From contig NZ_LNCI01000001.1 of NCBI RefSeq assembly GCF_001509585.1, positions 310,001 to 374,000 on the forward strand: DNA of 64,000 bases, given 5' to 3'. Both the position numbers and the translations under genes were made by a program. The notes beneath the pieces were generated by a model that made no database searches, was not told where the DNA came from, and worked only from the letters and a program-made list of their open reading frames with translations. Shown here in pieces: positions 27,883 through 37,086 of the stretch (position 1 is its first letter; the number at the start of each line of letters is the position of its first letter). The DNA is from Tropicimonas marinistellae (GTDB lineage: Bacteria; Pseudomonadota; Alphaproteobacteria; Rhodobacterales; Rhodobacteraceae).

Positions 27883-28818
27883 TTACAGTGTGACGTCCAC
27901 CTTTGTGGCCGGGTTCAGATCATCATTCGGGTCCGTCAGGATGCCCTCTGGGAAAGAAACCGAGATCGGCTGGTCTTTCGTGTCCATGCAGAGCATGTGG
28001 TTGTTGTCCCCATCACCCAGGTTGGCCAGAGCTGCAGGCTTTACGTCGCGCCGTGTCCCATCGGTTGCCTCGACCGTGATCGTGTAAAGATCGCGCTCCG
28101 CCTCGCCTGGTTCGGTACCGTCTTCCAGCGTCACGCCGCCCTCCCACGTGACACGGATTGCCTGGACGATGCCCTCTTTTGGGCAGAGGCTGCCCCTAAC
28201 GCGACGCGGGCCCAGAGTTCCGACAAGTGTCCAGTCTTCCACGACTTCGGCCAGAGTGATCGACGGCCCGTCTTCGAGGGGTATCACCGACACGCTGGCT
28301 CCACGAAAATCCACTGTTCCGTCGATGGAGTGCAGATGCCCGACGACGTCAACTTTGACCGGCGGATCGCTGTCAGCAGGTCCCAGTTGCCCTATCAGAA
28401 GGACCGTGCGCAACTCGCCCGGATCGGTGGCGGGCAAAACTGACGCGCAGTGCATAGTCCCGATCGCACCTGACCGTGTTGTGACCTGAAAGTCACCCGC
28501 CTGCATCGTGGCGACGTCTATCTCCGTTGAGAAGATCACAGGCATTCCAGTTTTGCCCTCTGATCCTCTGCAAATCACATTGGAGAGGCGTGGCAGCGCA
28601 TCGAGCCCGTGAAAGGCCGAAAGGAGCTCAGCAGATTGTCCATTTGCCTCTCTCGGAAGGCCTGCGTCCGCGGTCGTGTCGAAGAGTTCGCGATTCGAGA
28701 TATTGTCAGTCCAAGCCCCGGGTCCATAAGAAATAATCCAGATGATGCCAGCGCTGATCACCGCTGCCACAGCAACCAACCCACTTATCAAAGTGCGCTT
28801 CGAAATATACCTGAGCAT
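27883..28818 (-). CDS. Hypothetical exported or membrane-anchored protein
   Basis: 311 residues, not recognised. A hydrophobic segment at 9-29 (TLISGLVAVAAVISAGIIWII) acts as signal anchor; the remainder is a predicted beta-rich periplasmic domain with scattered cysteines (ICRGSEG, MHCAS, SLCPKEG, MLCMD). Repeated Asp/Gly-rich loops and DGTEPGEAERDLYTITVEATDGT suggest immunoglobulin-like strands. It has no partner gene and lies in the accessory stretch between the two QatC-like halves. Confidence 0.6.
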   Translation of the reverse strand: MLRYISKRTLISGLVAVAAVISAGIIWIISYGPGAWTDNISNRELFDTTADAGLPREANGQSAELLSAFHGLDALPRLSNVICRGSEGKTGMPVIFSTEIDVATMQAGDFQVTTRSGAIGTMHCASVLPATDPGELRTVLLIGQLGPADSDPPVKVDVVGHLHSIDGTVDFRGASVSVIPLEDGPSITLAEVVEDWTLVGTLGPRRVRGSLCPKEGIVQAIRVTWEGGVTLEDGTEPGEAERDLYTITVEATDGTRRDVKPAALANLGDGDNNHMLCMDTKDQPISVSFPEGILTDPNDDLNPATKVDVTL

Positions 28819-29108
28819 ACGACATACCTCCGCTCAATCAGGCTCACTGTTAATACTTACTCCGTACTCCCTGAGACCCAAATCAGGGTGTCGGAGATGC
28901 GAAACGCGTTTGAAAGAACCCGAATTGGCAGAGGGGCGATGCTTATCGGAATTCGCCGATCCGAACCATGCAGATTGCTACGACTACGATGCGACAGTTG
29001 GGTTCTCCATGAAAAACGGTCTGTCCGACAGATTCACCTTTGATGTGGTGAGCGAAGAATGTCCGGTTCCTGATTGCAGAGTCTGACAACTGGCGACCAC
29101 GCAGGGAG

Positions 29109-29142
29109 TGCTGCGCTGCCGCGGATGTCCGCGAAGTCGGCT
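29109..29142 (+). repeat. Degenerate interspersed repeat, copy 2
   Basis: 29 of 34 positions equal to 18548-18581 (TGCTGCGCTGCCG at the left, GTCGGCT at the right). Confidence 0.5.
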
Positions 29143-29171
29143 AAGCTGACTCTGAAAACGTCGTGAAGTGG

Positions 29172-29196
29172 TGGGCCGATCGGGTAGATCGGCCCA
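29172..29196 (-). terminator. Hairpin after the integrase pseudogene
   Basis: 10-bp stem TGGGCCGATC (29172-29181) / GATCGGCCCA (29187-29196), loop GGGTA, 6 bp past the integrase stop on the minus strand. No T-run. Confidence 0.5.
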
Positions 29197-29201
29197 ACTC
29201 G

Positions 29202-29834
29202 TCAAAGCTCGACGGACTCGGCGATTGAGAGCGCATCTTCCAGATCGACACCGAGATAACGGACAGTGCTATCCATCTTCATTTGTCCCAGTAGGAGTTG
29301 CACCGCTCTCAGGTTGCCAGTCTTACGATATATCTGCGCAACCTTGGTTCGACGCATCGAATGCGTTCCGTACGAAGTGGGGTCCGGGCCGATCGACTGG
29401 ACCCATTCTCGAACCAGGCGCGCATACTTGCGGCTGGAGACGAGCGGCCGCTCATGGAAGCGGCCTGGCCATAGGAACTCCGAACCGATCATCAAAGGAT
29501 CCGCGATTCACTGCGAGATCGATCTGCGCGTTCCTTCCGAAATCTCGAACCGAACTGGTTTGTCCGTTTTGCTTTGGATGATCGAAGCGCGCTCCTTGAC
29601 CAGTCCGGCAGCGTAAACATCCGCGACCTTGAGTTTCACGAGATCGCACCCTCGCAGTTTGCTGTCGATGGCAAGATTGAAGAGGGCCAGGTCACGATAC
29701 CGCTCGGCAAGTTCCAGTCGTTCCCGGATGGCCCAAACCTGCTTGGGCAGCAGCGGTCGCTTCTGACCGACAATTCGCCCCTTGTTCCACGGTTGTCGGC
29801 AAGCTCGGACAACAGGAAGGTCTACGTTTTCCAT
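29202..29834 (-). pseudogene. Small tyrosine recombinase/integrase with one in-frame stop
   Basis: One continuous frame of 210 codons encodes a short tyrosine recombinase of a type widespread in Rhodobacteraceae (LPKQVWAIRERLELAE, then SKLRGCDLVKLKVADV with the first catalytic Arg, THSMRR as the HxxR motif, and STVRYLG with the tyrosine). It is interrupted by a TGA at 29508-29510 where family members have tryptophan (ISQ-stop-IADPLMIG), i.e. a TGG to TGA change; the frame itself is not shifted. The usual LLGH histidine reads LLGQ. Probably inactivated, though an otherwise intact frame suggests a recent change. Confidence 0.82.
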
Positions 29835-30200
29835 GACGTTTCCTCAGATCCGCCACTCCCATCCGCAGCGCCAACCCGGCGTCGGCGACCCGGGATTTGC
29901 CTTTGGGGCTGCTTTCGGGAGATCTCCGAAGCCCAGCGTACGGCGGCTGTAACCTACCAACCTGCCGTTCGACGTTGGTATCCATCAACACCGTTCGCAA
30001 ACGCGGCATCGTTCAAGAAGGGCGCGCTCCGGCCGTTAATTGTACGGCGCAACGATGTCGGCAACGTACGTAATGAACGATTTCTTGGACGCAGGCTGAC
30101 CGGCGGGCAGTGGAACGAGTATACATGTTGCTTATCGATGAAAACGGTCCAGCCCCAATTTCGTCTACTGCAAAATGCTGAACATGCGGCGAGACAATGA
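29835..30200. other. Gene-free region beyond the integrase
   Basis: 366 bp. Would hold the integrase promoter. No gene, tRNA or clear repeat could be made out. Confidence 0.4.
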
Positions 30201-31379
30201 CTATAGGTCTGTCCAAGCCCCTCCGGCATCGTTGCTGTCAGCCGCGGCATGAAAGAAGTCGACCCCACGCGCGCCCTCTGCGAGCAGCGGAAGGTTGAGC
30301 AGACCATCCTCAAGCGCAACCCGGTCGCGACGCGCCTCAATGGCAACCGCCGCCTCGGTATAGAGATTGGCCCAGGCATCGGACAGCGCCTCGCCGTGGC
30401 CGCGCGGCAAGCGGATCATGCGCTCCGCGCGGGGATGCATGCCCGCGCCGGCACCACGGGTGATCGTCTGACGTGGTGCGTTGCGCATGTTTACGTGCAG
30501 GTGTTCGGGCATCTCATGATCCCATTCGATCCCGCCCTTTTCGCCGTACACCCGCAAGCGCAGCCCAGTCGTGTTGCCAATTGCGGCCTGCGACAGCCAC
30601 ATCACGCCCGGAGCGCCGTTTTCCAGCCGGAAGTTGATGAAGGACGTGTCTTCCATCGGCTTCTCGCCGCCGCAGACGTGGAAATCCGCACGCAGCTTCG
30701 CGATCCGCTGGCCGGTGACGAACTCCATCATGTGGACGGCGTGGGTGCCAATATCTCCGGTCGTGGCCGTTCTGCCGCCTTTGGCGGGGTCCAGCCGCCA
30801 GGCCAGTTGCTTGACGCTCGGGTCGAATGCACCTGCGCGCCCGTCCTGCGCATATTCGACCATGACCTGGCGCACGGAGCCGATTGCCCCCTCGGCAACC
30901 ATGCAGGCCGCTTGAACAACCATGGGATGATAGGCGTAGGGATAGGTGACGGCAAAGACGACGCCGGTGTTTTCCGCGATCTCGGCCATCGCGGCGCAGT
31001 CTTGCCGCGTGAGCGCAACGGGCTTGTCGCAGATGATATCGATCCCGGCCGCCATGAACGCCTCGGCGACCGGCCTGTGCAGGAAATTGGGCGTGCAGAT
31101 CGCGACCGCGTCGATACCATCGGTCCGCGCCGCCTCTTCCCGCGCCATCACGGAAAAGTCGGAATAGCTGCGCTCTTCGGCGATGAGCCAGTCTTTCCCG
31201 GACCTGCGCGCCGTTTCCGGGTCCGACGACAGGGCCCCGGCGACGATCTCCCAGCGACCCGAAAGGCGCGCGCCATTCGCGTGCCATTGAGCGACCAGCG
31301 AGCCGCGCCCGCCGCCGACGAAGCCGAGCCGCAGACGCCGTTGCGCGGCGGGATAGCTGGACGAATGCTTGTCATACAT
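30201..31379 (-). CDS. Gfo/Idh/MocA family oxidoreductase (C)
   Basis: 392 residues. NAD(P)-binding Rossmann motif GFVGGGRGSLVAQWH near residue 18, ICDKPVALT as the EKP-type motif with the conserved lysine, and GDIGTHAVHMMEFVTG in the substrate domain. Family acts on sugars, inositols and their derivatives. Last gene of a four-gene minus-strand cluster; ~40 bp separate it from oxidoreductase B, to which it is closely similar in plan. Cytoplasmic. Exact substrate unknown. Confidence 0.86.
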   Translation of the reverse strand: MYDKHSSSYPAAQRRLRLGFVGGGRGSLVAQWHANGARLSGRWEIVAGALSSDPETARRSGKDWLIAEERSYSDFSVMAREEAARTDGIDAVAICTPNFLHRPVAEAFMAAGIDIICDKPVALTRQDCAAMAEIAENTGVVFAVTYPYAYHPMVVQAACMVAEGAIGSVRQVMVEYAQDGRAGAFDPSVKQLAWRLDPAKGGRTATTGDIGTHAVHMMEFVTGQRIAKLRADFHVCGGEKPMEDTSFINFRLENGAPGVMWLSQAAIGNTTGLRLRVYGEKGGIEWDHEMPEHLHVNMRNAPRQTITRGAGAGMHPRAERMIRLPRGHGEALSDAWANLYTEAAVAIEARRDRVALEDGLLNLPLLAEGARGVDFFHAAADSNDAGGAWTDL

Positions 31380-31420
31380 GGCGTCTCTCCCGCCTTACCT
31401 TTCGCCTGTCGGGCGGGCCG

Positions 31421-32617
31421 TTACAGCCGCACCCATTCTCCGCCCGCCTCGTTCGAACGAACGGTGGCTTCTATGAACCGTACCCCGTCAGCGCCGTGGG
31501 CAACAGTTGGCAGGCCCAGCCACCCCTCGGGGATACCGACCCCATCCTTGCGCGCCACGACGGCCATGGCGAACTCCGTGTAGAGATTGCCCCAGGCCTC
31601 GATGATGCCTTCCGGGAATCCGCGCGCGGTCCGCACCAGCCGTTCAACCGACGGGCTGACGCCGTGGCCGTGACCGCGGCTGATGATCCGGTCCGCCTCG
31701 CCGAAGCGATTGAACCGGAGCTGTTCGGCCTTCTCCAGATCCCACTCGATGCCCCCTTCGGAGCCGAAAATGCGCAGCCGCAGACCACCACGGTTCCCCG
31801 GTGCCAACCGGGTTGCCATCAATGTTCCCGGCACCTCGCCGGTATGGCGGGTCCAGGCGAAGAACGTGTCCTCCACGGGTTTGGGAGCGCCGCAGACGTG
31901 GAACTCGGCCCTGAGATCGGTCAGCGTGAGCCCGCTGACGAATTGTGCCAGATGCGCGGCATGGGTTCCGATATCGCCGACGCAGCTGGTTTTCCCGGTC
32001 TTGGACGGGTCGAGGCGCCATTTGACGTGGGGCGCGTCGGCCACCTCGTCGGGCGTCATCCAGTCCTGCAGAAACTCGACATGGATCTGGTTGATCCGGC
32101 CCAGCCCGCCCTCGGCCACGATCTGGCGCGCTTGCCGGATCATCGGAAAGCAGGACATCACATAAGACACGCCGAAGACGCAGCCCGAGGTTTCGGCAAG
32201 CCCGATCAGATCCTCGGCCTCGGACATCTCGTTGGTCAGCGGCTTGTCACAGAGCACGTCGATGCCGGCATTCAGGAAAGCCTTAGCTGCAGCGTGGTGC
32301 AGGTGGTTGGGCGTCGTGATCATCACTGCGTCCACACCCTCGGGATGGCGCGCCTCGCCCTCGGCCATCTCCTCGAAGGAGGCATAGGCGCGATCCGGGG
32401 CGATCCGGAACCCGGCCGCTCGTGCCTTCGCATTTTCCGGATCGGAGGAAAGCGCGCCGGCGACCACCTCCCAGTGGTCGCTCATCCGGGCGGCCATTGC
32501 CTGCGTCGCGGCGATCCGCCCGCCGCCAGCGATCCCGAGGCGCAGCCTGCGGTTGAGCTGCGGAAAAGGACCGTCGAAGTCTTGATTTTCGGGGAATAGC
32601 TTCATCGCGGGCCTCAT
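31421..32617 (-). CDS. Gfo/Idh/MocA family oxidoreductase (B)
   Basis: 398 residues. Rossmann motif GIAGGGRIAATQAMA, the VLCDKPLTNEM motif, and GDIGTHAAHLAQFVSG with the conserved histidine. Its ATG overlaps the stop of the cupin-like gene by 4 bp, implying translational coupling. Like C it has WRLDPxKxG...GDIGTHA in the substrate domain, so B and C look like paralogues acting in successive or reversible oxidation/reduction of one sugar. Confidence 0.86.
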   Translation of the reverse strand: MRPAMKLFPENQDFDGPFPQLNRRLRLGIAGGGRIAATQAMAARMSDHWEVVAGALSSDPENAKARAAGFRIAPDRAYASFEEMAEGEARHPEGVDAVMITTPNHLHHAAAKAFLNAGIDVLCDKPLTNEMSEAEDLIGLAETSGCVFGVSYVMSCFPMIRQARQIVAEGGLGRINQIHVEFLQDWMTPDEVADAPHVKWRLDPSKTGKTSCVGDIGTHAAHLAQFVSGLTLTDLRAEFHVCGAPKPVEDTFFAWTRHTGEVPGTLMATRLAPGNRGGLRLRIFGSEGGIEWDLEKAEQLRFNRFGEADRIISRGHGHGVSPSVERLVRTARGFPEGIIEAWGNLYTEFAMAVVARKDGVGIPEGWLGLPTVAHGADGVRFIEATVRSNEAGGEWVRL

Positions 32618-33270
32618 TCTGGGGGCGTGGCGCCTTCGGGCAGCATTTCAACTGCCATAAAAATCGAGGGCGTGATCGTTTCGAACTGGTGCCAGGGATA
32701 GTTCCCTTCGGCATCGAACATCGGGCGATGCGTGCTGCCGGGCGCCATCGGCTCTTCGAGATAGAGCGTGTCGACATCCCTTTCGCGGCATTGCTGCATC
32801 TTTCCGAAGCCCACGATCTGGGTATGCACCTCGCGGAAGCCCGGCACCGGGCAGAAGGCGTGGTCGCGGTGCAGCCCGACATTCAGCGGAACCGAGCCGG
32901 AATGGTAGAAGGTGAAGCCGAACTGACCGATCCAGACCTTGGGCGACATGTAATGGCTGACGCCGCGCAGGCGCTCTTCCTGCCGGACGTCGAAAGCCGA
33001 GGGCCAGACCTTCTTGACCTCCTCAAAAAGCGCCGCCTCGTCGGGATAGTCGGCGAAGCGTTCAACAATCACGGCATGGTCGAGATCGCGCAGCTCAACA
33101 TCGCGCACAACCGTCGATTGCAAGTAACGAAGCTCTTGGTCGCGGATGCCAATCGGCGTTTCGCTCAGGTTCAGCACGATGACCTTGCCATGAATCTCCA
33201 GTTTGGGCTCATCGGAGACGATGCGCGTTGTGAAAAATGGCTCGGAGATGGAGAGGGTTTCGATCGGCAT
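32614..33270 (-). CDS. Conserved hypothetical, cupin-like protein
   Basis: 218 residues. Probable double-stranded beta-helix: a His-rich stretch LHRDHAFCPVPGFREVHTQIVGFGKM, followed by LYLEEPM and PGSTHRPMFDAEGNYPWHQFET, where several His/Glu could bind a metal. No signal peptide. It lies between oxidoreductases A and B and is coupled to both (1-bp overlap with A, 4-bp with B). A sugar isomerase/epimerase or lactonase-like step is possible, but not shown by sequence. Confidence 0.6.
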   Translation of the reverse strand: MPIETLSISEPFFTTRIVSDEPKLEIHGKVIVLNLSETPIGIRDQELRYLQSTVVRDVELRDLDHAVIVERFADYPDEAALFEEVKKVWPSAFDVRQEERLRGVSHYMSPKVWIGQFGFTFYHSGSVPLNVGLHRDHAFCPVPGFREVHTQIVGFGKMQQCRERDVDTLYLEEPMAPGSTHRPMFDAEGNYPWHQFETITPSIFMAVEMLPEGATPPE

Positions 33271-34421
33271 CAGTTTCGGCCTTGCGGGAAGGTTTCAGGT
33301 AGGGGTTCAGGCTGCGCGCAGCGGCTGGTCAGATCGACAAAGCGGCCGGTCTCGGCGGAGGAGAGCATCCCCTCCATCGCCTCGTAGACGTGAAAGGCCA
33401 TCTCGCCGCTGGCGCGCGGCTGGCGGCCTTCCCGGACCGCCTGCGCCATATCGAGCAGGCCGATCCCGCGGGCGTCGTAGTTGTACCCATGCGTGTTTTC
33501 GGCCACCGACCATTCCGCCGGCGCCTTGGGCCGGGGACGCATGGTCCAGCGCGACGTGGCCCGGGTCCGGTACCAGACCGGCCCCTGAAAGATATTCGCG
33601 CCATCGCCGGGATCGGGATCGGGGATACAGATCGTGCCCTCTTCTCCATAGATCTCCAGCCGGGGCGTCTCGCTCTCCCAGACATCGAAACTCACCATCA
33701 TCTGGCCGATGACGCCGGAGTCGAACTCCATCAGGCTGAGACAATGGGTGTCGACCGCGACCGGCATCATCTCGCCATGACGCGGGCCGTTCTCGATCAT
33801 GCGCTCGGGGAAGGTCTTGCGCGCCATGCCCGCCACGCGCCGAATGGGGCCGAGGCAAAACACGAGGGCCGTTAGGTAGTACGGGCCAAGGTCCAGAAGC
33901 GGCCCGCCGCCCGTCGCATAGTAGAAATCGGGGTTGGGATGGTGCCGCTCTACACCATGGGTCGGCACGAAGGCGGCCACGCCCGTGGGCGCGCCGATCA
34001 CGCCGCTGTCGAGCAGTTTTCGCACGGTCTGCCAGCGCCCGCCGAGGAACGTGTCGGGCGCGTTGCCCACGAGCAGGCCCTTGTCCCGGCCAAGCGACAG
34101 GATTGCCCGCCCCTCGTCCAGATCGGTCACGAAGGGTTTCTCGGAATAGACATGCTTGCCAGATTCCAGCGCTGCGCGGCTGATCTGCGAATGCGCCGCT
34201 GGGATGGTCAGGTTCAGGATCGCATCCACGTCTTGCGCAGCAATGACCGCTTCGGGAACCGTTGCACGCGGGATGCCGTATTGCGCCGCCTTCGCCCGGC
34301 TCTCGGAAATGTCGAGGCTCGCACAGGCGACGATCTCCAGGCGGTCAAAGCTCTTGCAGTTCTTAATGTAGATATCGCTGATCTTTCCGCACCCGATCAG
34401 GCCTACACGCAGCTTGTCCAT
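33270..34421 (-). CDS. Gfo/Idh/MocA family oxidoreductase (A)
   Basis: 383 residues from ATG 34421, which has GGAGAGGAA just upstream. Rossmann motif GLIGCGKISDIYIKNC, EKP motif VYSEKPFVTDL, and GGGPLLDLGPYYLTALVF, the family's His/Tyr-replacing variant region. First gene of the minus-strand cluster, divergent from a LacI regulator over 151 bp. Different subfamily from B and C. Confidence 0.87.
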   Translation of the reverse strand: MDKLRVGLIGCGKISDIYIKNCKSFDRLEIVACASLDISESRAKAAQYGIPRATVPEAVIAAQDVDAILNLTIPAAHSQISRAALESGKHVYSEKPFVTDLDEGRAILSLGRDKGLLVGNAPDTFLGGRWQTVRKLLDSGVIGAPTGVAAFVPTHGVERHHPNPDFYYATGGGPLLDLGPYYLTALVFCLGPIRRVAGMARKTFPERMIENGPRHGEMMPVAVDTHCLSLMEFDSGVIGQMMVSFDVWESETPRLEIYGEEGTICIPDPDPGDGANIFQGPVWYRTRATSRWTMRPRPKAPAEWSVAENTHGYNYDARGIGLLDMAQAVREGRQPRASGEMAFHVYEAMEGMLSSAETGRFVDLTSRCAQPEPLPETFPQGRN

Positions 34422-34514
34422 ACGTTCCTCTCCAAGTGTCCCTCTAAGCAAGCCGGAACCGGCGGTAGAGTCGCAATCAATTTCGGATCACGGATAAATA
34501 CTGATGCACCAGTT

Positions 34515-34549
34515 ACATCATTGGTGATGCTAAATGAGGTGAATGATGT
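34515..34549. promoter_or_regulatory. Candidate LacI-type operator between oxidoreductase A and lacI
   Basis: Inverted repeat ACATCATT (34515-34522) / AATGATGT (34542-34549), with a nested CATCA-TTGG-TGATG palindrome at 34516-34529. Sits in the 151-bp divergent promoter region, where autoregulation of the LacI-like gene and repression of the cluster would occur. Confidence 0.5.
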
Positions 34550-34572
34550 GATTTGATTTGGAGTTCTACGCC

Positions 34573-35595
34573 ATGGACGTGAGCCGCCGCGCCACGATTG
34601 CCGAGATTGCCCGACTGGCGGGGGTTGGAACGGCGACGGTCGACCGAGTGCTGCATAACCGCGGGACTGTCCGGGAGACCACGCGACAGAGGGTCGAGCA
34701 GGCACGCGCGGCAATCGAAAGTGGCGCGCCAATGTCGCCGCGCGCCCGTCCGTGGCGGCTTAAGGTGCTTTTACCCGAACTCGCCGGAGCCTCCACCGAC
34801 TATCTGGGCCGCTGCCTCCAAGCCTGCGGCGCAAAAGGCAATGCGACCGTCGAATGTGTCTTCGCCCGCAGGTTGGAGCCAGCGGCGCTCGCGCGCAAGC
34901 TCAGGGCCTGTGCCGGGCAGGGGATCGACGCCGTCGCCTTCCAGGCATTGGAAGACCCCCGCGTGCATGATGCCGTCGATTTCCTGCATGACGTCAGGAT
35001 CCCCGCGCTCGCGCTCCTGTCGGGGCTGGCAAACCCCAATATCATCGGCACCGTCGGCATCGACAACAGGGCCGCGGGCCGAACGGCAGGCCATCTCATG
35101 GGGCGTCTCACCCGGCAGGCCGGGCAGGTGGTCATTGTCACCGCGGGTAGCCTCTACCGGCTTCATGAGGACCGCGAGATGGGGTTCCGGGCGGCGCTGC
35201 GCACGGGATTTCCACATATCACCGAGACAATCGTTTTGAATGGTGAGGATGACGGAAATCGTAACTTCACCGTCATGCGCGAGGCATTGACCAAGTTTCC
35301 TGATCTTGTGGGGGTCTACAATGTCGGAGGCGGCCACGAAGGAATCGTGAACGCGATGCAGGAGGCCGGGGTCGTCGGTGAACTGGTCCATATTGGCCAC
35401 AACCTCTCGCAAGAAACCCGCTCTTTCCTTATCGATGGGAGCATGGACATCGTGCTGCATCTCGACATGAGTACAGTAGCTGAACTCGCAGTCGAAGCGA
35501 TGGTCGCGCAATTGGAGCAACGGCAAGTTTCGACGGGCTTTCTTCCCACCGGTATCGTGACGCGCGAGAATACCTTTGGCTTTGCTTTTTCCTGA
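34573..35595 (+). CDS. LacI-family transcriptional regulator
   Basis: 340 residues. N-terminal HTH (7-26, ATIAEIARLAGVGTATVDRV) followed by a periplasmic-binding-protein-like sugar domain (VLLPELAG..., NIIGTVGIDNRAAGRTAGHLMG, VYNVGGGHEGIVNAM). Substrate domain resembles ribose/inositol-type regulators. The ATG at 34573 with GGAG upstream is preferred over TTG at 34558. It likely controls the divergent oxidoreductase cluster in response to its sugar. Confidence 0.9.
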   Translation: MDVSRRATIAEIARLAGVGTATVDRVLHNRGTVRETTRQRVEQARAAIESGAPMSPRARPWRLKVLLPELAGASTDYLGRCLQACGAKGNATVECVFARRLEPAALARKLRACAGQGIDAVAFQALEDPRVHDAVDFLHDVRIPALALLSGLANPNIIGTVGIDNRAAGRTAGHLMGRLTRQAGQVVIVTAGSLYRLHEDREMGFRAALRTGFPHITETIVLNGEDDGNRNFTVMREALTKFPDLVGVYNVGGGHEGIVNAMQEAGVVGELVHIGHNLSQETRSFLIDGSMDIVLHLDMSTVAELAVEAMVAQLEQRQVSTGFLPTGIVTRENTFGFAFS

Positions 35596-36040
35596 GCCGG
35601 CTGCCGGAGTTAATACGGCCATTTTGAATCAATGACATTCTTCGTAACCATAGGGCCTGAAACTCCGTTCCGAATTTCGGATGCTGGCCGGGCCCGGTTG
35701 CCGCCTGGAGAGACGGATCCTGGGGATGTGACTGAAGACCAAAGCGGCCCTTGTCGTGCCCTTCGCTGCACAAGTCACAAATGACGCCATTGGGCCGTTC
35801 ACGACCCTTTCGGTGCACTCCGGATTGCGCAATTCGCCAGTGCAGAGAACAGCAAAGGGCGGCAACCGGTCATTCGCTGCAATTGCTGAGCTGAGCATTT
35901 GGAGCGATGACAGGGGACATTGACGCACGAGTCTGGGCCCCTGTGTTGGTTCGATACTTTGGCGTATGGTCTAAAGCGATTTTCGGCACGGTGGTCACTT
36001 GGATGAGTTGCGCCTAAGTTCATGGAACAACTGGGTGGGA
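35596..36040. other. Gene-free region between lacI and lysR
   Basis: 445 bp. Contains sequence of the degenerate kind seen elsewhere in the window (for example GTCATTCGCTGCAATTGCTG near 35868-35887, complement of GCAGCGAATGAC). Presumably includes the lysR promoter. No gene. Confidence 0.4.
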
Positions 36041-36958
36041 ATGGGGTCTGTGGCTTTCACGCTTCGTCAGATTCAGTACTTTGTGGCCGTTGCGGAGCAC
36101 GGCTCCATCAGTCATGCGGCGCAGGCGTTGTCGATTTCCCAGTCGTCAGTGACGGAGGCGGTACGGTTCCTCGAGGATGACCTGGGGGTGAAGCTTTTCG
36201 ACCGACACCCGAGAGGACTGCGGATCACCCACAAGGGGCACCAGTTTCTGCGGCATGCCACGTCGATCCTGGCAGAGGTGTCAGGCGCGCGGCGGGCGCT
36301 GGAACTGGAAGGCGAGGAGATTTCCGGGACGCTTCATCTTGGTGTGACCTCGCTGATGGCGGGCTACGTGATGTCTGATCTGCTGGCCCGCTACCGACGC
36401 GCCAATCCGCTGGTGGAGGTGTCGGCTATCGAGGACAACGGAGAATATCTGGAACACCTGTTGGTCGGGGGCGAACTGGACGTGGCGGTGATGGTCACGT
36501 CGAACCTCAACGACAGGATGGCGCTGCAGGTGGAAATTCTTGAGGTGTCGCCCTATCGCCTCTGGCTGCCGATCGGCCATCGACTTGTGGCTCAGGATAG
36601 CATCACTCTCGACGACCTGACGGGCGAGCAACTGATCATGCTGGACATCGACGAGATGGGGGAGGCGGCGGTCAAACTCCTGTCGGCGCTCGGCACACGC
36701 CCGCGTATCGCCTTTCGGACCAGGTCGGTCGAAGCTGTGCGCAGCCTGGCGGCCACCGGGGCGGGAATCGCCCTGCTGCCGGACCTCGTTTATCGGCCCT
36801 GGTCGCTCGAGGGGGATCGCATCGTTTCCCGGGATGTCTCGGGGTCACTTCCGGTGGTTCAGGTCGGGATGGCTTGGCGAAAGGGCTCGCCACTCTCCGA
36901 CGCGGCACGAGATTTCATTGCGATTGCGCAGGAGCATCAATCGGTTAGAGAGCGCTGA
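36041..36958 (+). CDS. LysR-family transcriptional regulator
   Basis: 305 residues. Winged HTH at the N-terminus (TLRQIQYFVAVAEHGSISHAAQALSISQSSVTEAVRFLED), then the LysR substrate domain (HLGVTSLMAGYVMSDLLARYRRANP). Start taken at ATG 36041 (GGGTGGGA close upstream); TTG 35999 would add 14 residues. It points towards the ABC transporter genes and a T-N11-A palindrome lies in the gap, so it probably regulates the polyamine-type operon. Confidence 0.88.
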   Translation: MGSVAFTLRQIQYFVAVAEHGSISHAAQALSISQSSVTEAVRFLEDDLGVKLFDRHPRGLRITHKGHQFLRHATSILAEVSGARRALELEGEEISGTLHLGVTSLMAGYVMSDLLARYRRANPLVEVSAIEDNGEYLEHLLVGGELDVAVMVTSNLNDRMALQVEILEVSPYRLWLPIGHRLVAQDSITLDDLTGEQLIMLDIDEMGEAAVKLLSALGTRPRIAFRTRSVEAVRSLAATGAGIALLPDLVYRPWSLEGDRIVSRDVSGSLPVVQVGMAWRKGSPLSDAARDFIAIAQEHQSVRER

Positions 36959-36965
36959 CATTCGG

Positions 36966-36982
36966 TATCGGAAATTCCGATA
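36966..36982. promoter_or_regulatory. LysR-type operator (T-N11-A palindrome)
   Basis: TATCGGAA-A-TTCCGATA, perfect 8-bp arms with a central A. It contains T-N11-A, the standard LysR box, 8 bp after the lysR stop and 105 bp before the solute-binding protein start. Confidence 0.65.
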
Positions 36983-37086
36983 GCGTCGTTTTGTATTTTG
37001 AATTTGCGAATTCCAAGCCCGGCGCTCATCCTGTTTGGCAAACCAGAAGCCCTCAAGGGCTCAGCTTTGTCCAACAGGAGACCGAA

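Larger units (their letters stand above)
28819..29201. other. Gene-free region with repeat and hairpin
   Basis: 383 bp. Contains the second copy of the degenerate repeat (29109-29142) and a perfect hairpin (29172-29196) next to the integrase end. A short open frame ending FDVVSEECPVPDC (to 29086) overlaps the start of the exported-protein gene and is not supported. Confidence 0.45.

Noticed and set aside
28742-29086. 114-codon + frame ending FDVVSEECPVPDC
   Set aside because: Begins inside the 5' part of the exported-protein gene on the other strand and has no ribosome site or known domain.
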